Below are positions 4,543 through 7,134 of a stretch of 7,134 nucleotides of DNA, in pieces. The DNA comes from Anaerolineae bacterium (GTDB taxonomy: Bacteria > Chloroflexota > Anaerolineae > 4572-78 > NAK82): assembly GCA_030597485.1 (NCBI GenBank), contig JAUVRU010000095.1:1-7134 (forward strand), read 5' to 3'. Below the pieces are notes generated by a model. The model was not told where the DNA came from. It saw only the letters and a program-made list of their open reading frames with translations, and did no database searches. Made by a program: the position numbers and the translations under genes. The first letter of the stretch is position 1, and each line of letters starts with the position of its first letter.

Positions 4543-7002
4543 ATGGACAGAAGAACCATCACCTTCGCGTTGATCGGTGTCATCGTGGTGCTGTGTCTCC
4601 TGGTGGCCGTGTTGGGAGGACTGCTCTATTCCTCCTGGCAGCCGCAAGAGGAGCCGGAACCGATCATCATCGTGGCCACGCTCACGCCAACCTCTACGCC
4701 GGAAGGCGGCGCTCCCGCGCCTTCGCCCACGACGGCACCTCCGCCGCCGACGCCGGCCGGTGAGCAAGAACCGACCGGGGAGGCCGCGCCCACCGCCACG
4801 CCGCCAGCGGCAGAGACCGTCGCGCCGCCAACATCCGGAGAAGTCCCGGTGGAAGGAGGGGACACAAGTGCCGACCAGGTGATCTGCGACATTGACGCTG
4901 ACATGAAGGCTCACCTGCAGGACATCATGGCGGCCGGCCATGCCAGGGGCCAGCAAATCAATGTCTTCGCCAAGGTGGGCGACAGCATCAGCGAATCGAT
5001 GGCCTTTGTCTTCGACCTGGGCGACGGATACGAAAACCTGGGCGATAATACTTACCTGTCGGAGATCGTTGACTATTTCCGAGAGGTCACCGTGGACACG
5101 ATGGACGGCGAGGCCCACAACTCGTTCAACCGGCAGAGCCTGATCGCCATTTCTGGTGCCTGCGCCGGCGCGGCCTTGGAGGCTGAGACCAACCGGGCCC
5201 TGTACCAGGAGTTCGAGGCTATCAATCCCGGCATCGCCATCATCATGTTCGGCACCAACGACGTTATCCTATCCGATCTGGAGACCTACCGGAGGGAGAT
5301 GAACAGGATCCTGGACGTCTGTGAGGAGGAGGGTGTCATCCCCATCCTGAGCACCATCCCCGATCGCCTGGACAGCCCCGAGGCGGGGGCGTTGGCGCTG
5401 GAATACAACGCCGCCATCAGGCAGATGGCCCGCAGCCGGGACATTCCGCTGTTGGATTACTGGCTGGCGCTGCAGCCCCTGCCCAACAAGGGCATTGACG
5501 AGGATGGCATTCATCCCAACGCCTACTTCGACGGCGAGTTCTACGGCACCTGTGACTTCACCGACGAGCCCATGCAGTACGGCTTCAACGTGCGGAACAA
5601 GACCCTGCTGGACATGCTGCTGAAGATCAAGCAGGTGGTGATAGACGATGGCCCGCCGGATACGGGTACGGGTGAGACTGGCGAGGTGGCGCCGCCAACG
5701 GTATCGCCGGAGGTTGGCGACTCGGCTGGCGCAGCTGCTGCCACCGAAGCGCCCCCCACCAGCCGGCCGCCAACGGCTGGCGGCGTTCGCCCCTTTCCCG
5801 ATACCAGCGACGGTATCTACGTCTTCAACGATCAGCTGGCCGGCTGGTCGATGACCGAAGAGCAGTACCAGTTCGCTGCCACCCACTACGCCGGCACCCA
5901 GAAGATGACCCTGACGGATGTTCGCCACCTGCGCCAGACCAACCCGGACTTCATCGTGCTCCACTATCGTCTGGGGCTGGGCCTGGGCTATCAGGCGGCA
6001 GATAGTGCCTGTCAGCCCAGCGGTGAATGGCTGACGTTCATAGACGGCGACGAGTGGGTGCAAGAGTGGCCCGGTGACGAGGTGGTCCCGGCGAGCTGGC
6101 TCTTCCCCTGGGCGGGACAATCCCGAGTGTTCAACTGTGATTGGGGCTGGTTCGTTATGGAGCTGAACGATCCGGGTTGGCGGGCCTGGTGGAGCCAGGA
6201 GGTGTTGGCCGAGATGGCCGCCAGCGAGTCGGATGGCCTGTTCGCCGACAGTTTCAGCGTGCCCAACCATCTGGGCGCCGACCACTACAACCCTTCCCTG
6301 CCGGCAGTGGATGCTACCTTCGAGGAAGCCTGGTCCCGCCGTATCGAGGGCTTCATCGCCTACGTCCAGGGTCAGTTCGGCGACTACTACCTGATTCCCA
6401 ACGTGGGACAGTGGGTGGTGGGCCGGGATACCACCGACTATTCAGGGGTGGACGGGGTGATGATCGAGGGGTTCGCCGGGTGGGGACCCCAGGACCCCTT
6501 CGACCTGGCCGATTGGCAGCTGCAGATGAACCGCATCCTGGGCCTGGCGCGCCAGGACAAGATCATCATCGCCCAGTCCTACCTGTGGGAGCCGGACGCT
6601 ATTGAGACCCGCCTGTTCTACCTGGGCAACTATCTACTGGTGAAGGGCCGCCATAGCTTCATTAACACCGACTACAGCATGGAGCCGGAGTACTTCCCCG
6701 AGTATGACATCCAGCTAGGCGCGCCGCTGGATGCGCTGCCGGCCGGGATAGACGGTCTTCTCAACGCTGGATGGGGCGTCTACACTCGGTCCTATGAAAA
6801 CGGCATGGTTCTGGTGAACCCCGGCCCGGACTCGCGCGCTGTTGATCTGGGGGGCACCTATTACCTGGCCCGGCCCAGCGGCGGTGGATTGGTCCCGGCC
6901 AACGGGGATATCTCCGCCTGGTCGGTGGACTATGTGCCCGTGGACCGGGTTGACCTGGCCCCCTATCAAGCCGCCATTCTCCTGAACGCTGCCCCCAGCT
7001 GA
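4543..7002 (+). CDS. Membrane-anchored SGNH/GDSL hydrolase fused to a glycoside-hydrolase-like domain
   Basis: This 819-residue extracytoplasmic protein has an N-terminal hydrophobic anchor (about 7-29, no lipobox), a strand-like IIIVATLTPTSTP segment, and a Pro/Thr/Ala linker to about residue 106. Residues 116-367 form an SGNH/GDSL esterase-type domain: GDS with nucleophile Ser148, GTND with Asn239, and DGIHPN with Asp321 and His324. The catalytic Ser, Asn, Asp and His are all present. SGNH enzymes of this sort deacylate polysaccharides, lipids or glycans. A second linker (about 370-420) leads to a C-terminal module (423-819). This resembles the putative glycosyl-hydrolase barrel families near GHL15/GH114, with Asp569 in GLFADSF and Glu642 in DGVMIEGF at strand ends as candidate catalytic acids. 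The end (VLVNPGPDSRAVDL to ILLNAAP) looks like the beta-sandwich often following such barrels. A combined de-esterifying and glycan-cutting role is inferred. The GHL assignment is less sure than the SGNH one. Confidence 0.9.
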   Translation: MDRRTITFALIGVIVVLCLLVAVLGGLLYSSWQPQEEPEPIIIVATLTPTSTPEGGAPAPSPTTAPPPPTPAGEQEPTGEAAPTATPPAAETVAPPTSGEVPVEGGDTSADQVICDIDADMKAHLQDIMAAGHARGQQINVFAKVGDSISESMAFVFDLGDGYENLGDNTYLSEIVDYFREVTVDTMDGEAHNSFNRQSLIAISGACAGAALEAETNRALYQEFEAINPGIAIIMFGTNDVILSDLETYRREMNRILDVCEEEGVIPILSTIPDRLDSPEAGALALEYNAAIRQMARSRDIPLLDYWLALQPLPNKGIDEDGIHPNAYFDGEFYGTCDFTDEPMQYGFNVRNKTLLDMLLKIKQVVIDDGPPDTGTGETGEVAPPTVSPEVGDSAGAAAATEAPPTSRPPTAGGVRPFPDTSDGIYVFNDQLAGWSMTEEQYQFAATHYAGTQKMTLTDVRHLRQTNPDFIVLHYRLGLGLGYQAADSACQPSGEWLTFIDGDEWVQEWPGDEVVPASWLFPWAGQSRVFNCDWGWFVMELNDPGWRAWWSQEVLAEMAASESDGLFADSFSVPNHLGADHYNPSLPAVDATFEEAWSRRIEGFIAYVQGQFGDYYLIPNVGQWVVGRDTTDYSGVDGVMIEGFAGWGPQDPFDLADWQLQMNRILGLARQDKIIIAQSYLWEPDAIETRLFYLGNYLLVKGRHSFINTDYSMEPEYFPEYDIQLGAPLDALPAGIDGLLNAGWGVYTRSYENGMVLVNPGPDSRAVDLGGTYYLARPSGGGLVPANGDISAWSVDYVPVDRVDLAPYQAAILLNAAPS

Positions 7003-7014
7003 CCCCACCACACC

Positions 7015-7018
7015 AGGA
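7015..7018 (+). promoter_or_regulatory. Weak ribosome binding site of the MFS gene
   Basis: AGGA lies seven bases before the ATG at 7026. With only 23 nt between the two genes and no visible promoter, the transporter is probably read from the same transcript as the SGNH/glycosidase gene. Confidence 0.55.
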
Positions 7019-7025
7019 TAGCGCC

Positions 7026-7134
7026 ATGGTTCAGGCAGATCAGACGGTGAAAAGGGCCGCTCTACTCGTTGCCACGTTAGGCGCCTTCCTCACACCCTTT
7101 ATGGGCTCTGCGGTCACCCTGGCGCTCCCCAGAA
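7026..7134 (+). CDS. MFS transporter, DHA2 (EmrB/QacA)-type, N-terminal fragment
   Basis: Only the first 36 codons lie in the window. After a short charged start (MVQADQTVKRA) comes a hydrophobic first membrane helix, LLVATLGAFLTPFMGSAV, followed by TLALPR. This pattern is typical of the first helix of 14-helix drug:H+ antiporters of the DHA2 group, which export drugs or other small molecules across the inner membrane. The spacing to the preceding gene (23 nt) suggests an operon. The substrate cannot be judged, and the rest of the gene lies beyond the window. Confidence 0.8.
   Translation, partial: MVQADQTVKRAALLVATLGAFLTPFMGSAVTLALPR

Noticed and set aside
5269..6285. Minus-strand open frame of 338 codons inside the SGNH/GH-like gene
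   Set aside because: It lies opposite conserved catalytic motifs of the real gene and has no domain character.

Overview
The window is GC-rich bacterial DNA with all real genes on the + strand. The extracellular proteins look like those of uncultured Chloroflexota (Anaerolineae/Caldilineae-type). Both begin with a membrane anchor, then a short hydrophobic strand running into a TPTP-type, Pro/Glu/Thr-rich linker, and carry modular domains (golvesin-type and Ig-like beta-sandwiches, SGNH hydrolase, glycosidase-like barrel). The short-period intergenic tandem repeats fit the same group. This assignment is inference from protein style, not from a marker gene.

Layout: 1-155 has no supportable gene but holds a strong hairpin (111-146). 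A good sigma70-type promoter (156-184) opens a leader of about 200 nt in front of a 609-residue lipoprotein (393-2222). The lipoprotein has a golvesin-like domain, an Ig-like domain and an uncharacterised hydrolase-like C-terminal domain. An intergenic composite repeat (2229-2380) leads directly into a tungsten-type aldehyde ferredoxin oxidoreductase family protein (2379-4316). A second, longer copy of that repeat (4348-4518) precedes an 819-residue membrane-anchored protein (4543-7002) that fuses an SGNH/GDSL esterase domain to a glycoside-hydrolase-like barrel. A DHA2-type MFS transporter starts at 7026 and runs off the window.

How they fit together: the two surface proteins look like carbohydrate-active enzymes working outside the membrane, perhaps removing acyl groups and cutting glycans. 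The transporter follows the second one closely and may be co-transcribed with it. The AOR is cytosolic and oxidises aldehydes with ferredoxin. Nothing in the window ties it functionally to its neighbours, and no ferredoxin, MoaD-like or pterin-cofactor gene is visible.

The most unusual feature is the pair of composite intergenic repeats. Each has a C-run/G-run hairpin, an 8-nt-period array (GANTNRGC), an identical 21-nt core and a 7-nt-period array (GCTGANN), in the same order and orientation upstream of two unrelated genes. The 8-nt and 7-nt arrays are partly complementary to each other. In the first copy the 7-nt array appears to supply both the Shine-Dalgarno sequence and the start codon of the AOR gene.
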